Numbered from the stretch's first letter, positions 34,971 through 44,416 are shown. The stretch is 64,000 nt of DNA from JBELHR01 sp049606855 (GCA_049606855.1 JBMYVY010000012.1:1-64000), one strand, 5' to 3'. Program-made: numbers and translations. Notes: generated by a model not told the origin, from the letters alone.

Positions 34971-35717
34971 ATGAAGATTCTAGTATGTATAAGCCACGTA
35001 CCTGATACGACCTCAAAAATCAACTTCAATGCTGATCTAACCGCATTTGACACCACTGGAGTTCAGTTCGTTATCAATCCGCATGATGAATTCGCATTGA
35101 CAAGGGCGGTTTGGTTTAAAGAAAAACAAGGCGCTCAAATTACCGCACTTACTGTGGGGGACAGCAGTGTTGAACCTACCCTGAGAAAAGCTCTTGCAAT
35201 AGGTGCGGATTCAGCTGTAAGAATCGACGCTCTCCCTACTGATGGGTTTGCAGTTGCAGAAGAAATTGCACATTATGCAAAAAACGAAAATTTTGATTTA
35301 ATTCTTACCGGAAGAGAATCCATTGATTACAATGGAGGAATGGTTCCAGGAATCCTAGCTGCAAAATTGGATTTTAGTTTTGTAAATTCTTGTGTAGGTA
35401 TTGAAATTGACAATGGAATTGCAACATGCAAAAGAGAAATAGATGGAGGAACTGAAACACTTGAATGTACACTACCTGCGGTGGTAGCTGGTCAAAAAGG
35501 AATGGTGGAAGAAAAGGATTTAAAAATCCCAAACATGAGAGGTATTATGATGGCTCGTAAAAAGCCATTAACTGTAGTTCAGGCTCAAGGTGCTGATGCC
35601 AAAACGGCAATCAACAGCTTCGAAAAACCAGCCGCTAAGGCCGCTTGTAAAATGGTAGACGCCTCAAATCTTGATCAATTAATTGACTTATTGCACAACG
35701 AAGCAAAAGTCATCTAA
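34971..35717 (+). CDS. etfB: Electron transfer flavoprotein, beta subunit
   Basis: Forms the ETF heterodimer with EtfA (FAD plus AMP) and carries electrons from acyl-CoA dehydrogenases towards the respiratory chain. 248 aa. Visible: MKILVCISHVPDTTSKI, the AMP-binding-type region ALAIGADSAVRID, LTGRESIDYNGGMVPGILAA, the signature VVAGQKGMVEEKDLKIPNMRGIMMARKKPL and a C-terminal anchor helix. Lies 12 bases before etfA. A TATATTCG sequence upstream is a one-mismatch -7 box. Confidence 0.96.
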   Translation: MKILVCISHVPDTTSKINFNADLTAFDTTGVQFVINPHDEFALTRAVWFKEKQGAQITALTVGDSSVEPTLRKALAIGADSAVRIDALPTDGFAVAEEIAHYAKNENFDLILTGRESIDYNGGMVPGILAAKLDFSFVNSCVGIEIDNGIATCKREIDGGTETLECTLPAVVAGQKGMVEEKDLKIPNMRGIMMARKKPLTVVQAQGADAKTAINSFEKPAAKAACKMVDASNLDQLIDLLHNEAKVI

Positions 35718-35729
35718 AACATTACTACT

Positions 35730-36689
35730 ATGCCAATTTTAATATACGCCGAGTCAACAAATAATCAAATTAAAAAAATGGCTTTGGAACTTTGTTCCTA
35801 TGCAAAAGCCATTGCAAAAGCACAAGAAACTACATTAGTGGCACTAACAATTAATTGTGATGATACTGATGTACTCTCTAAATATGGTGCAGATCAAATA
35901 ATTGCTATAACTAATCAGGATTTAAACGCATTTAAGGCCAAAACCTACTCGAGTTTAATCAATGACATTGCATCTGAAATAAATGCAGATACAGTGATAT
36001 TAAGCGCTTCAAATGACAGTTTATATTTAGCTCCAATGCTCGCAGCTAAAATGGATGCATCATATGCTTCTAATGTCACTGAACTACCAAGCACTTACTC
36101 CCCTTTTACGGTAAAACGAAAAGTGTTTTCTAGCAAAGCCTATTCGATGACAACTTTGTCAGGAGAGAAAAAGGTTTTGAGTTTAGCAAAAAACACCTAC
36201 GGACTTCATGAAGATGCGCAAGAAAGCTCAAAGAATACTCTTGAGGTTAATTTAGAAGCCAATGATTTAACTGTAAAAGAAATTGAAAAATCTAGTGGTC
36301 AAATTAGTATTGCTGATGCTGAGGTTGTAGTTTCTGCAGGAAGAGGGCTTAAAGGACCTGAAAACTGGGGGATGATTGAGGATCTAGCTTCGACCCTTGG
36401 AGCGGCAACGGCATGTTCCAAACCGGTTTCTGATTTAGGATGGAGACCTCATTCTGAACACGTAGGTCAAACTGGAAAACCTGTTGCTTCAAATTTATAT
36501 ATCGCGATAGGAATTTCTGGAGCAATTCAACATTTAGCTGGAATCAACGCTTCAAAAGTAAAAGTAGTAATTAACACAGATCCTGAGGCTCCGTTTTTCA
36601 AGGCAGCAGATTACGGAATTGTTGGAGATGCCTTTGAAGTTGTTCCGGAATTAATTAAAAAAGTTGAAGCATTTAAAGCTGCCAACTAA
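35730..36689 (+). CDS. etfA: Electron transfer flavoprotein, alpha subunit
   Basis: FAD-binding partner of EtfB, 319 aa. The C-terminal FAD domain is clear: VVSAGRGLKGPENWGMIEDLASTLGAA, ACSKPVSDLGWRPHSEHVGQTGKPV, LYIAIGISGAIQHLAGI and VVINTDPEAPFFKAADYGIVGDAFEVVPEL. Same operon as etfB. Followed by a hairpin terminator. Confidence 0.96.
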   Translation: MPILIYAESTNNQIKKMALELCSYAKAIAKAQETTLVALTINCDDTDVLSKYGADQIIAITNQDLNAFKAKTYSSLINDIASEINADTVILSASNDSLYLAPMLAAKMDASYASNVTELPSTYSPFTVKRKVFSSKAYSMTTLSGEKKVLSLAKNTYGLHEDAQESSKNTLEVNLEANDLTVKEIEKSSGQISIADAEVVVSAGRGLKGPENWGMIEDLASTLGAATACSKPVSDLGWRPHSEHVGQTGKPVASNLYIAIGISGAIQHLAGINASKVKVVINTDPEAPFFKAADYGIVGDAFEVVPELIKKVEAFKAAN

Positions 36690-36727
36690 AGAAAGAACTG
36701 ATAATTTTTATTAAATTCGCAACTGGA

Positions 36728-36765
36728 CTGTCTAGATGGCTTATCCGCCTCTAGACAGTTTTGTT
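36728..36765 (+). terminator. Intrinsic terminator of etfBA
   Basis: CTGTCTAGA / TCTAGACAG 9-bp stem with a 13-nt loop, followed by TTTTGTTT; just upstream of the next gene. Confidence 0.78.
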
Positions 36766-36778
36766 TACAAACCATAAA

Positions 36779-37375
36779 ATGAATTTAATACAACTTACCA
36801 TAAAGGGGATTTCATATAGTCAAACCCAAAGCGGGGCCTATGCCCTAGTGCTTTCAGAAGCAAATGGCGTGAGAACCCTGCCTATTATTATTGGTGCCTT
36901 CGAGGCTCAAGCCATTACTATAGCTCTTGAGCAAGAAATCAAACCACCTAGACCACTTACACACGATTTATTTAAGGAGTTTGCAGAAGAATTCGAGATT
37001 AGATTTGACAAGGCCATTATTCACAAATTAGTTGATGGTGTATTTTTCTCCACCCTAGTTTGTAATAAGGAAGGTCTAGAACATCAAATTGATGCTAGAA
37101 CTTCGGATGCTATTGCTCTTGCCATTAGATTTAATGCGCCTATATACACCAGTGAAGACATTTTGAATCAAGCAGGTATTATATTAGAACAAGAAAGTAA
37201 TTCAGATGAAGTTGAATTGGAGCTAGAGGAGATTGAGCAAATTGAAGAACCATCTTCAGATTTGACTTTGAAAAATTTGAATCTTGAAGAATTAAACGAG
37301 CAATTAGGGGAAGCCATCAAAAATGAACAATATGAATTAGCCGCGCTGATTCGCGATGAAATAAACAAACGTTAG
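36779..37375 (+). CDS. Bifunctional nuclease-family (DUF151) protein with UVR motif
   Basis: 198 aa from the ATG at 36779 (six codons inside the longest open frame; MNLIQLTIKGISYSQ is the usual N-terminus). Residues ~1-130 are the bifunctional nuclease domain (SGAYALVLSEANGVRTLPIIIGAFEAQAITIALE, HDLFKEFAEEF, DARTSDAIALAIRFNAPIYTSEDIL). After an acidic linker rich in Glu, the C-terminus (~168-198) is a UvrB/UvrC-type coiled motif (LNEQLGEAIKNEQYELAALIRDEINKR). Nuclease activity is reported for plant members; bacterial role is unclear. Probably co-transcribed with nupC 6 bases downstream. Confidence 0.85.
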   Translation: MNLIQLTIKGISYSQTQSGAYALVLSEANGVRTLPIIIGAFEAQAITIALEQEIKPPRPLTHDLFKEFAEEFEIRFDKAIIHKLVDGVFFSTLVCNKEGLEHQIDARTSDAIALAIRFNAPIYTSEDILNQAGIILEQESNSDEVELELEEIEQIEEPSSDLTLKNLNLEELNEQLGEAIKNEQYELAALIRDEINKR

Positions 37376-37381
37376 AATAAT

Positions 37382-38773
37382 ATGAAGGCAGGATTATTTT
37401 TCTTTTTTGCTCTTATTGGAACAATAAGTGCCGAAGCACAAGAAATTACAAATGCAGGAATGATTCCAAGTGAAGGACCAAGTATGACCTCTATATTTAG
37501 AGGGATTATAGGAATGATAGCGCTATTGTTTATCGCTTTTGCCTTAAGTGCAAATAGAAAAGCCATTGATTGGAAGACGGTCGGAATTGGAATATCTGCA
37601 CAGCTTGTTATTGCTATTGGGGTTTTGAAAGTTGGATTTATTAAAGCCGGATTTGAAGCGATAGGTGGTGTTTTCGTTGAAATTTTAAATTACACCAGAG
37701 CCGGTAGCATATTTTTATTTGGCGACATGATGGACATTGATACCTTTGGTTATGTCTTCGCCCTACAAGTATTACCGACTATTTTATTCTTTTCAGCCTT
37801 AACCTCAGTACTATTTTATTTGGGTATCATTCAAAAGATTGTTTATTTCTTAGCCTTAATATTTACAAAAATCTTACATATTTCTGGTGCGGAAAGCCTT
37901 TCAGTTACTGGTAATATTTTTCTAGGTCAAACCGAAGCTCCTCTTTTGATAAAAGCCTATTTGGAAAAAATGAATAAGTCCGAAATCCTTCTTGTCATGA
38001 TTGGAGGGATGGCTACGGTGGCAGGTGCTGTGTTAGCCGCTTATATCGGGTTTTTAGGAGGGGATGATGAAATTATGAGATTGCAATTTGCTAAACATCT
38101 CCTAGCTGCTTCTGTTATGGCCGCACCTGGGGCTATTGTAATTTCGAAAATGCTTTACCCTCAAACGGAAGATGTAAATACTCAAGTAGAGATATCAAAC
38201 GACCGCATTGGTTCAAATATTCTAGATGCAATTTCGAATGGAACCTCGGAAGGTTTGCAACTCGCCTTTAATGTTGGGGCTATGCTATTGGTATTTGTAG
38301 CATTTATCGCCATGATTAACGGTGTCTTTTTATGGGTTGGAGATTTAACAAATTTAAACACATGGATTGCAGCAAACTCTGCTTATCCTGGATTGACCTT
38401 AGAAGCTATTTTAGGCACAATATTTTCACCAATTATGTGGTTGATAGGAGTGCCAAATCAGGATGTCATGATGATGGGGCAACTATTAGGTATAAAACTA
38501 GCCGCAAGTGAATTTGTGGGGTATACGCAACTAGCAGAATTGAAAGACGTGAACAACTTGGTTCATTTCACATATAACAAATCAGTGATAATGGCAACAT
38601 ACATGTTATGTGGATTCGCCAACTTTGCTTCAATTGGAATTCAAATTGGAGGGATTGGCTCACTTGCTCCAGGCCAAAGAAAAACGCTTTCAGAGTTCGG
38701 AATTAAAGCATTAATTGGAGGTTCTATAGCCTCTCTATTATCAGCAACTATAGCAGGAATGCTAATTGGATAA
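37382..38773 (+). CDS. nupC: Concentrative nucleoside transporter (NupC family)
   Basis: Na+- or H+-coupled nucleoside importer, 463 aa, longer than E. coli NupC (400) because of an N-terminal signal-like segment (MKAGLFFFFALIGTISAEAQ) and a short periplasmic stretch. CNT motifs: ESLSVTGNIFLGQTEAPLLIKAYLEKM, MIGGMATVAGAVLAAYIGF, LGTIFSPIMWLIGVPNQD and NKSVIMATYMLCGFANFASIGIQIGGIGSLAPGQR. Neighbouring thyA, folA and two deoxynucleoside kinases in this window make nucleoside salvage a fitting context. Confidence 0.93.
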   Translation: MKAGLFFFFALIGTISAEAQEITNAGMIPSEGPSMTSIFRGIIGMIALLFIAFALSANRKAIDWKTVGIGISAQLVIAIGVLKVGFIKAGFEAIGGVFVEILNYTRAGSIFLFGDMMDIDTFGYVFALQVLPTILFFSALTSVLFYLGIIQKIVYFLALIFTKILHISGAESLSVTGNIFLGQTEAPLLIKAYLEKMNKSEILLVMIGGMATVAGAVLAAYIGFLGGDDEIMRLQFAKHLLAASVMAAPGAIVISKMLYPQTEDVNTQVEISNDRIGSNILDAISNGTSEGLQLAFNVGAMLLVFVAFIAMINGVFLWVGDLTNLNTWIAANSAYPGLTLEAILGTIFSPIMWLIGVPNQDVMMMGQLLGIKLAASEFVGYTQLAELKDVNNLVHFTYNKSVIMATYMLCGFANFASIGIQIGGIGSLAPGQRKTLSEFGIKALIGGSIASLLSATIAGMLIG

Positions 38774-38785
38774 CTTCTAATAACT

Positions 38786-38823
38786 AAGCGCAATTTTAAT
38801 TTCAAAAATTGCGCTTTTTTTTT
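38786..38823 (+). terminator. Intrinsic terminator of nupC
   Basis: AAGCGCAATTTT / AAAATTGCGCTT stem, ~7-nt loop, followed by nine T. Confidence 0.9.
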
Positions 38824-38846
38824 AGCTTTGAGAAAAGCATTTTTTC

Positions 38847-39671
38847 ATGAAGCAATATTTAGACCTCATGCGTCACGTTTACGAAAACGGTACGTTTAAA
38901 GGTGATCGAACGGGAACAGGAACAAAAAGTGTATTTGGATACCAAATGCGATTCGATTTGTCCGAAGGTTTTCCGATGGTCACTACCAAGAAACTTCACT
39001 TAAAATCCATTATTTATGAATTACTGTGGTTCTTAAAAGGAGATACTAATATTGCTTATTTAAAGGAACACGGTGTTCGAATTTGGGATGAGTGGGCAGA
39101 TGAGAATGGCAACCTTGGACCCGTTTATGGTTACCAGTGGAGAAACTGGAATGGAGATGAAATTGATCAAATTTCAGAGCTCATCGAACAGTTGAAATCC
39201 AATCCGAATAGCAGAAGAATGCTTGTTAGTGCTTGGAATCCTTCCGTACTTCCTGATACAAAAAAGAGTTTTGCTCAGAATGTAGCTGAAGGCAAAGCAG
39301 CCTTACCGCCTTGTCATGCCTTTTTTCAATTTTATGTAGCTGATGGAAAACTATCATGTCAACTATATCAAAGAAGCGCTGATATATTTTTAGGAGTTCC
39401 TTTTAATATCGCAAGTTATTCCTTATTCGTATTAATGATTGCTCAGGTAGTTGGCTTAGAGCCAGGAGAATTTATTCACACTTTTGGTGATGCACATATC
39501 TATACAAATCACTTTGAGCAAGTGGAATTACAATTGAGCAGAAACCCAAGACCATTACCGACGATGAAACTAAACCCTGAGGTGAAAAATATTTTTGATT
39601 TTACCTTTGAAGATTTCACCTTAGAAAATTATGACCCTCACCCACTTATTAGAGGGAAAGTTTCAGTATAA
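38847..39671 (+). CDS. thyA: Thymidylate synthase
   Basis: Methylates dUMP to dTMP using 5,10-methylene-THF. 274 aa. Motifs: DRTGTGTKSVFGYQMRFDL, TTKKLHLKSIIYELLWFLKGDTNI, the active-site cysteine in LPPCHAFFQFYV, QLYQRSADIFLGVPFNIASYSL, and HTFGDAHIYTNHFEQ. The following folA gene, 4 bases away, regenerates the dihydrofolate that ThyA produces. Confidence 0.98.
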   Translation: MKQYLDLMRHVYENGTFKGDRTGTGTKSVFGYQMRFDLSEGFPMVTTKKLHLKSIIYELLWFLKGDTNIAYLKEHGVRIWDEWADENGNLGPVYGYQWRNWNGDEIDQISELIEQLKSNPNSRRMLVSAWNPSVLPDTKKSFAQNVAEGKAALPPCHAFFQFYVADGKLSCQLYQRSADIFLGVPFNIASYSLFVLMIAQVVGLEPGEFIHTFGDAHIYTNHFEQVELQLSRNPRPLPTMKLNPEVKNIFDFTFEDFTLENYDPHPLIRGKVSV

Positions 39672-39675
39672 TAAT

Positions 39676-40167
39676 ATGGAGAAAATAATCATTGCGGCCA
39701 TAGGAAAGAATAATGAGCTAGGAAAAAACAACGATTTGATCTGGCACCTTCCTGAGGATTTAAAGCATTTTAAAAAAACAACTGGTTTTAGCCCGATAAT
39801 CATGGGAAGAAAAACCTATGAATCAATAGGCCGTCCCTTGCCAAAAAGGAAAAATATTGTAATCAGTCGAAACCCTGATTTGGAAATTGAGGGTTGTACA
39901 TGTTATACTTCAGTTGAAGATGCATTAAAAGACCTCAATGATGAAAAACAAGTTTTTTTAATTGGTGGAGGGCAGATTTACCAACAATACATCAACGATG
40001 CAGACCTGCTTGAAATAACTGAAGTTCAAGACACCTTTGATGCTGATATTTTTTTTCCTGAGATTGATAAAACAATCTGGAAAGAAGTCAAAAGAATAAA
40101 GAATCATGCAGATTTAAAAAACCCACATGATTATGATTTCGTTACTTACACTAAAAGAACTCAATAG
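39676..40167 (+). CDS. folA: Dihydrofolate reductase
   Basis: NADPH-dependent reductase, 163 aa from the ATG at 39676 (the longest open frame starts inside thyA). Motifs: IIIAAIGKNNELGKNNDLIWHLPEDLKHFKKTT (catalytic acidic residue in PED), IIMGRKTYESIGRPLPKRKNIVISR, VFLIGGGQIYQQYI and the C-terminal FDADIFFPEID. Operon with thyA. Its last 17 bases overlap the 3' end of sppA on the other strand. Confidence 0.96.
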   Translation: MEKIIIAAIGKNNELGKNNDLIWHLPEDLKHFKKTTGFSPIIMGRKTYESIGRPLPKRKNIVISRNPDLEIEGCTCYTSVEDALKDLNDEKQVFLIGGGQIYQQYINDADLLEITEVQDTFDADIFFPEIDKTIWKEVKRIKNHADLKNPHDYDFVTYTKRTQ

Positions 40168-41899
40168 AATAAGGCAATCGGGTTTGAATTCCGTTTAATT
40201 TTTGGAATTCTTGAATTTCTTTCAATTGTGTCTTTTCTATTAGATTGAGGTAAGGTTGTAAAACTTCCATTTTGACAAGTTGCATTTTCTTTAGACTTGA
40301 GGCAAAATCATTATCGTATTCGGGATAATTCATACGACCAAAATCTGCTTCTAGACCTGCTAGCTCCGCAGCGTATTCAACCGCTTGATCTAAACCTCCA
40401 ATCTCATCGACCAAACCTAAATCTAAAGCTTGATTTCCTGTCCAAACTCTACCTTGAGCAATGGCATCTATATCAGATTTTTTCATCTTTCTTCCCGCAG
40501 CTACATGGGTCAAAAACTGATCATAAACGAGCTCAACACCTTCTTTTGTTAAATCGTGGAATTCCTGTGTCATCGGTTCAAAAACTGAATAAGAAGGACT
40601 GTTTGAAGTCGATACTTGTTCTGCGTTAATTCCAATATCATCAGCAAAACCACTAATATTTGGAAGCGCACCAAATACCCCTATAGACCCTGTAATGGTT
40701 TCTTGTTCGGCAAAAATAAAATCCCCTTTACAAGCAATATAGTATCCCCCCGAAGCGGCATAGTTACCCATGGATACAACCACCGGTTTGTCTTCATTTA
40801 AATCCTCTAAAGCTTCCAAAATAATATCAGAAGACAAAGCACTCCCTCCAGGAGAATCCACCCTAAGTACAACCGCACTAATACTTGAGTTATTTTTAAT
40901 TTTTCTAATTGACTTGAGCATAAGTTCGTGTCCAATTGTAAATTCATCTCCTGAACCATACACAATTTCACCCTGAGCATATAAAATGGCAACATTTCCA
41001 TCACTAGAATAGGTTTCATCACCACCTATGGCAAAAAGGTAATCATCCAATTCAATTCCTTCGTAGGAATCATAAAGTACATTTTCAGCCAAAAATTCAC
41101 GATACGCCCTAAAATAAACTAACTCGTCAATTAATCCACTCTGTACTGCTCTCTCAGGTGTTCGAGCCAAAACTTTATCTGCAACTTCGCTTAACTGATC
41201 AGAATCCATTAAGCGCTCTTCACTTACATCACTTAACATAGCAGTCCACAAATCCATTTGCAATTCTGTTATTTGCTCTCTATTGGCATCACTCATCTTA
41301 TCTGCTAAGAAAGGTTCCATTGCAGACTTGTATTTCCCATGACGAATCACTTCCATTTTTACGCCATATTTTTCTTCAAATTCTTTAAAAAACAATACTT
41401 CACTTCTCAGACCTTCCCAATTAACACCACCAACGGGATTCAAAAAAATACGGTCAGCCACTGAAGCTAGATAATATGCTTTTTGGCTATACACATCAGC
41501 ATAGGCATAAATAGGTTTTCCGCTTTCCTTATACTCCAATAAGGCCATTCTAATTTCTTTTAGCTGAGCCATTCCAGCTGGGATATCATTAAACTGAATA
41601 CTTATTGCTTTAATATTATTATCGTTTTTGGCCACCTTTATTCCCTGTATAATATCATTTAAACCAATATAAGGGTTCTCTAAGTCCAAAGCCTGAAACA
41701 AGCTACTATCATCCGATGGATAATAATCCAACAATTCACTATCGAAACTCAATTCAAGAACAGTCCCTCGAGTAAGTGTAACGGGTTCGTCTTCCATAGA
41801 GGCGAAACTAATAGCGATGACAATAAAGAATACAAATATTAATGCCATGGCAATAAAAAACCCCATAACACTAGCGAGAAGACTTTGTAGAAATTTCAT
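40151..41899 (-). CDS. sppA: Signal peptide peptidase SppA, long (67-kDa) type
   Basis: Membrane-anchored serine protease that degrades cleaved signal peptides. 582 aa from the ATG at 41899, which begins a typical anchor (MKFLQSLLASVMGFFIAMALIFVFFIVIAISFA); the open frame runs 22 codons further up but across a TATATTTG -7 box (41921-41928). Two SppA repeats: the N-terminal one carries the general-base Lys region (VIRHGKYKSAMEPFLADKMS), the C-terminal one the nucleophile region (VVVSMGNYAASGGYYIACKGDFIFAEQETITGSIGVFG). Convergent 3' overlap with folA. Confidence 0.93.
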   Translation of the reverse strand: MKFLQSLLASVMGFFIAMALIFVFFIVIAISFASMEDEPVTLTRGTVLELSFDSELLDYYPSDDSSLFQALDLENPYIGLNDIIQGIKVAKNDNNIKAISIQFNDIPAGMAQLKEIRMALLEYKESGKPIYAYADVYSQKAYYLASVADRIFLNPVGGVNWEGLRSEVLFFKEFEEKYGVKMEVIRHGKYKSAMEPFLADKMSDANREQITELQMDLWTAMLSDVSEERLMDSDQLSEVADKVLARTPERAVQSGLIDELVYFRAYREFLAENVLYDSYEGIELDDYLFAIGGDETYSSDGNVAILYAQGEIVYGSGDEFTIGHELMLKSIRKIKNNSSISAVVLRVDSPGGSALSSDIILEALEDLNEDKPVVVSMGNYAASGGYYIACKGDFIFAEQETITGSIGVFGALPNISGFADDIGINAEQVSTSNSPSYSVFEPMTQEFHDLTKEGVELVYDQFLTHVAAGRKMKKSDIDAIAQGRVWTGNQALDLGLVDEIGGLDQAVEYAAELAGLEADFGRMNYPEYDNDFASSLKKMQLVKMEVLQPYLNLIEKTQLKEIQEFQKLNGIQTRLPYSIEFF

Positions 41900-41967
41900 T
41901 TTTAAAATTTTTTGTTCTACCAAATATAACATTTTAGCGTTTGTTTTAGTTTCTTTGTATTCCATTT

Positions 41968-43092
41968 ATGAAAATTCACAGAAGAACATATTTATCTCTT
42001 GGATCCAATCAAGGTAATAGGTTGGAAATTCTTCAGAAATCCATTGATTTACTAGCAATTAAATCGGGAAATATTAAAAAAATCTCCTCGGTTTATCAAA
42101 CAAAAAGTTGGGGGTTTAAGGGGGCGGATTTCTTGAATCTTGTTGTCGAATTACACACTAACCTGAACCCAGAACGTTTATTACAAAGCATTCTTTCAAT
42201 TGAAAAGGAATTGGGGCGAAAGAAAAACATCTCAGAATCATATGAAGATCGACCTATAGACATTGATTTGTTGTTTTTTGATGATGAAATCATTTTTGAA
42301 CCTCAATTAATCGTTCCTCACCCAGAATTAGCTAAAAGAAATTTTGTGCTTTACCCGCTCTCCGAAATTGCACCTAATTTTATCCACCCTATTTTAAAGA
42401 AAAGGATTGAAATACTTTGTGAAAATAGCCCAGATTCGGATGAAATAAATAAAATTAAGGATGGGTTAGTTAAACCCATTTCACTTGAAGACAAATTCAC
42501 TTATATAGCGATAGAAGGTAATATCGGAGCAGGAAAGACGTCATTAGCCAATATGCTTTCTGACGATTTTAATGCTAAAATGGTTCTAGAACGATTTGCG
42601 GACAATCCGTTCTTACCTAAATTTTATGAAGACAAAGAGCGATTTGCCTTTCCTTTAGAAATGAGTTTTTTAGCAGATCGATATCAACAATTATCAGACG
42701 ACATCGCTCAGTTCGATTTATTCAAAAACTTCATAGTTTCAGACTATTATATTTTTAAGTCTTTAATTTTTGCTCAAATCACATTGCAAAAGGAAGAATT
42801 TGTGCTCTATAGAAGGATGTTTGACATCATGTACAAAGAAATTACTAAACCTGATGTTTATGTTTATTTGTATCAAAATACAAAGCGCTTACTGGAAAAC
42901 ATAAAAAAAAGAGGCAGATCCTACGAGAAAAATATTGATCCTGATTATTTAAATAAAATTCACGAGGGCTATATCAATTTTATCAAAACAGAAAAAGATC
43001 TGAACGCTCTTATAATTGACGTATCAGATCTTGATTTCGTAAACCGTCCTGAAGACTATTTATATATTTTGGAAGAGCTAAAAAATTATTAA
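41968..43092 (+). CDS. folK: Fusion of HPPK (FolK) and deoxynucleoside kinase
   Basis: 374 aa, two enzymes in one chain. Residues ~1-165: 6-hydroxymethyl-7,8-dihydropterin pyrophosphokinase (YLSLGSNQGNRLEILQKSI, VYQTKSWGFKGADFLNLVVEL, EDRPIDIDLLFFD, PHPELAKRNFVLYPLSEIAP). Residues ~172-374: deoxynucleoside kinase (IAIEGNIGAGKTSLANML, LERFADNPFLPKFYED, VSDYYIFKSLIFA, RGRSYEKNIDPDYL). Both halves keep catalytic motifs. The kinase half differs clearly from the stand-alone kinase at 27650, so it is not a recent copy. It links folate and deoxynucleotide supply, with thyA and folA 2 kb away. 3' end overlaps gldC by 4 bases. Confidence 0.93.
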   Translation: MKIHRRTYLSLGSNQGNRLEILQKSIDLLAIKSGNIKKISSVYQTKSWGFKGADFLNLVVELHTNLNPERLLQSILSIEKELGRKKNISESYEDRPIDIDLLFFDDEIIFEPQLIVPHPELAKRNFVLYPLSEIAPNFIHPILKKRIEILCENSPDSDEINKIKDGLVKPISLEDKFTYIAIEGNIGAGKTSLANMLSDDFNAKMVLERFADNPFLPKFYEDKERFAFPLEMSFLADRYQQLSDDIAQFDLFKNFIVSDYYIFKSLIFAQITLQKEEFVLYRRMFDIMYKEITKPDVYVYLYQNTKRLLENIKKRGRSYEKNIDPDYLNKIHEGYINFIKTEKDLNALIIDVSDLDFVNRPEDYLYILEELKNY

Positions 43093-43436
43093 TTTTTCCC
43101 GCCTTGCTTTAATTCTAACTTCTCTGCGAAATAATCACAAAAGTCTCTCATCGTAGCCGACATTTTCTCATCATTTGTAGCACGTTCAAAAGTGTTCGCC
43201 ATAGACACTAAAGTCTGGTGAAAAAATTGCTTCATTTCATCCACTGGCATGTCTTTTGTCCATAAATCCATTCTAAGTGTATCTTGCTCAATTGGATCCC
43301 AAACAGACAACATAATGGCCTTTGATTCTTCATTATTAATCCCTCCATCTTCTGCTGACCATGATAGTTTTTCAGGAATTTTATTCTCGTCTAATCCTAC
43401 AGTAATTTCAATCTTTGATTTATGTACTACTCCCAT
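43089..43436 (-). CDS. gldC: Gliding motility protein GldC
   Basis: 115-aa cytoplasmic protein needed for flavobacterial gliding; biochemical role unknown. The start at 43436 gives MGVVHKSKIEITVGLDENKIPEKLSWSAEDGG, the family N-terminus; the longer frame would overlap gldB. It follows the gldB stop by one base (TAATATG), so the two are translationally linked. The body has KAIMLSVWDPIEQDTLRMDLWTKDMPVDEMKQFFHQ and a C-terminal helix. Confidence 0.92.
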   Translation of the reverse strand: MGVVHKSKIEITVGLDENKIPEKLSWSAEDGGINNEESKAIMLSVWDPIEQDTLRMDLWTKDMPVDEMKQFFHQTLVSMANTFERATNDEKMSATMRDFCDYFAEKLELKQGGKN

Positions 43437-43437
43437 A

Positions 43438-44382
43438 TTACTTTTTTGGTTTAAAACCTGATTGCTCGAAAACAATCTGTGGTGATTTTCTTAATAATTG
43501 GGGCAAAGATACATCATTATTCCTCATAAAACTAGATACGATTTCATAGCCAATATAAACTCCCAATCGTCCCGGAGTCTCATTGTCAAAGCCTCTATAA
43601 AATTTTGAAAAGGGAGCAGGATCCAAAAACCTTTTAACCAAATTTCTATCCGTCGAAAACAACAAATTTTCCTCAACAAAATAAGCCCAAATTTCATATT
43701 CATTTTCTCTGGCCCAAGCCAATTGTTCCTCAGTAAAATCCAAGTTTATAGACAAGGTATTTTCTCTGCATAACATTTGGTACAGATATATCCATTTTCC
43801 ATAACTCACCATATGATCTACAAACCTTCTTCCTTGAGGTAAATCTCCCACAAATTCTTTGGTTAAATCCATTCCAATATGGTTAGCATTAAATTGACTT
43901 CTCAAGTATTTTGGTGTCAAACTGTAGTATGGAGAATTTTCTCCTAAATATTGATCCACAGCAATTAGAATCATTTCTTCTGTTAAAATGATTTTCTGAT
44001 CAGCATCCCCACCTCCAATTAAGGTATATACCGAATCCGAAATATCGTTTTCAGGAAAATAATAATCCAAGGATTGTAAGACTGTTTTTAACTCCTGTTT
44101 GAGTCTCTCGCTATCTAAGTTTTTATCAATAGCCTCTTGCAACTCTTGATTTTCTTCGGAGTTTGCCAAAACTAAATATTGTTCGTTTGAGATACCGGAA
44201 CTCATAAACATTGGATATCGCTCACGTAAGTAATTTACCTCCTCTACATTTTTTAATTTCGAAAAGGCCTGATCAAACCTATCAATAGATAATTTTATTT
44301 GAATTTGATTAATTGTATCTTCTTTTTGACATGAAGCCATAAGAAATAGAATAATAAGCAAAAGCCTTTTGAAGATGTGCAT
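43438..44382 (-). CDS. gldB: Gliding motility lipoprotein GldB
   Basis: Lipoprotein of 314 aa required for gliding and, with other Gld proteins, linked to type IX secretion/motility. The ATG at 44382 begins a lipoprotein signal (MHIFKRLLLIILFLMASC, Cys18); the longer frame would start upstream of the predicted transcription start. Typical content: IDRFDQAFSKLKN, YPMFMSSGISNEQYL, YYFPENDISDSVYTLIGG, IDQYLGENSPYY-like and YLRSQFNANHIGMDLTKEFV. Operon gldB-gldC. Its promoter overlaps the divergent nadE promoter. Confidence 0.93.
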   Translation of the reverse strand: MHIFKRLLLIILFLMASCQKEDTINQIQIKLSIDRFDQAFSKLKNVEEVNYLRERYPMFMSSGISNEQYLVLANSEENQELQEAIDKNLDSERLKQELKTVLQSLDYYFPENDISDSVYTLIGGGDADQKIILTEEMILIAVDQYLGENSPYYSLTPKYLRSQFNANHIGMDLTKEFVGDLPQGRRFVDHMVSYGKWIYLYQMLCRENTLSINLDFTEEQLAWARENEYEIWAYFVEENLLFSTDRNLVKRFLDPAPFSKFYRGFDNETPGRLGVYIGYEIVSSFMRNNDVSLPQLLRKSPQIVFEQSGFKPKK

Positions 44383-44398
44383 TAAATCTTTAATTTTG
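44369..44398 (+). promoter_or_regulatory. Promoter of nadE
   Basis: TTG (44369-44371, inside the gldB coding start) - 19 nt - TAATTTTG (44391-44398). Predicted start near 44405. Confidence 0.8.
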
Positions 44399-44416
44399 TT
44401 AGTATACATTAATATT

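Noticed and set aside
43089..43475. Longer gldC start at 43475
   Set aside because: It would overlap gldB by 38 bases and adds residues not typical of GldC; ATG at 43436 follows the gldB stop by one base.
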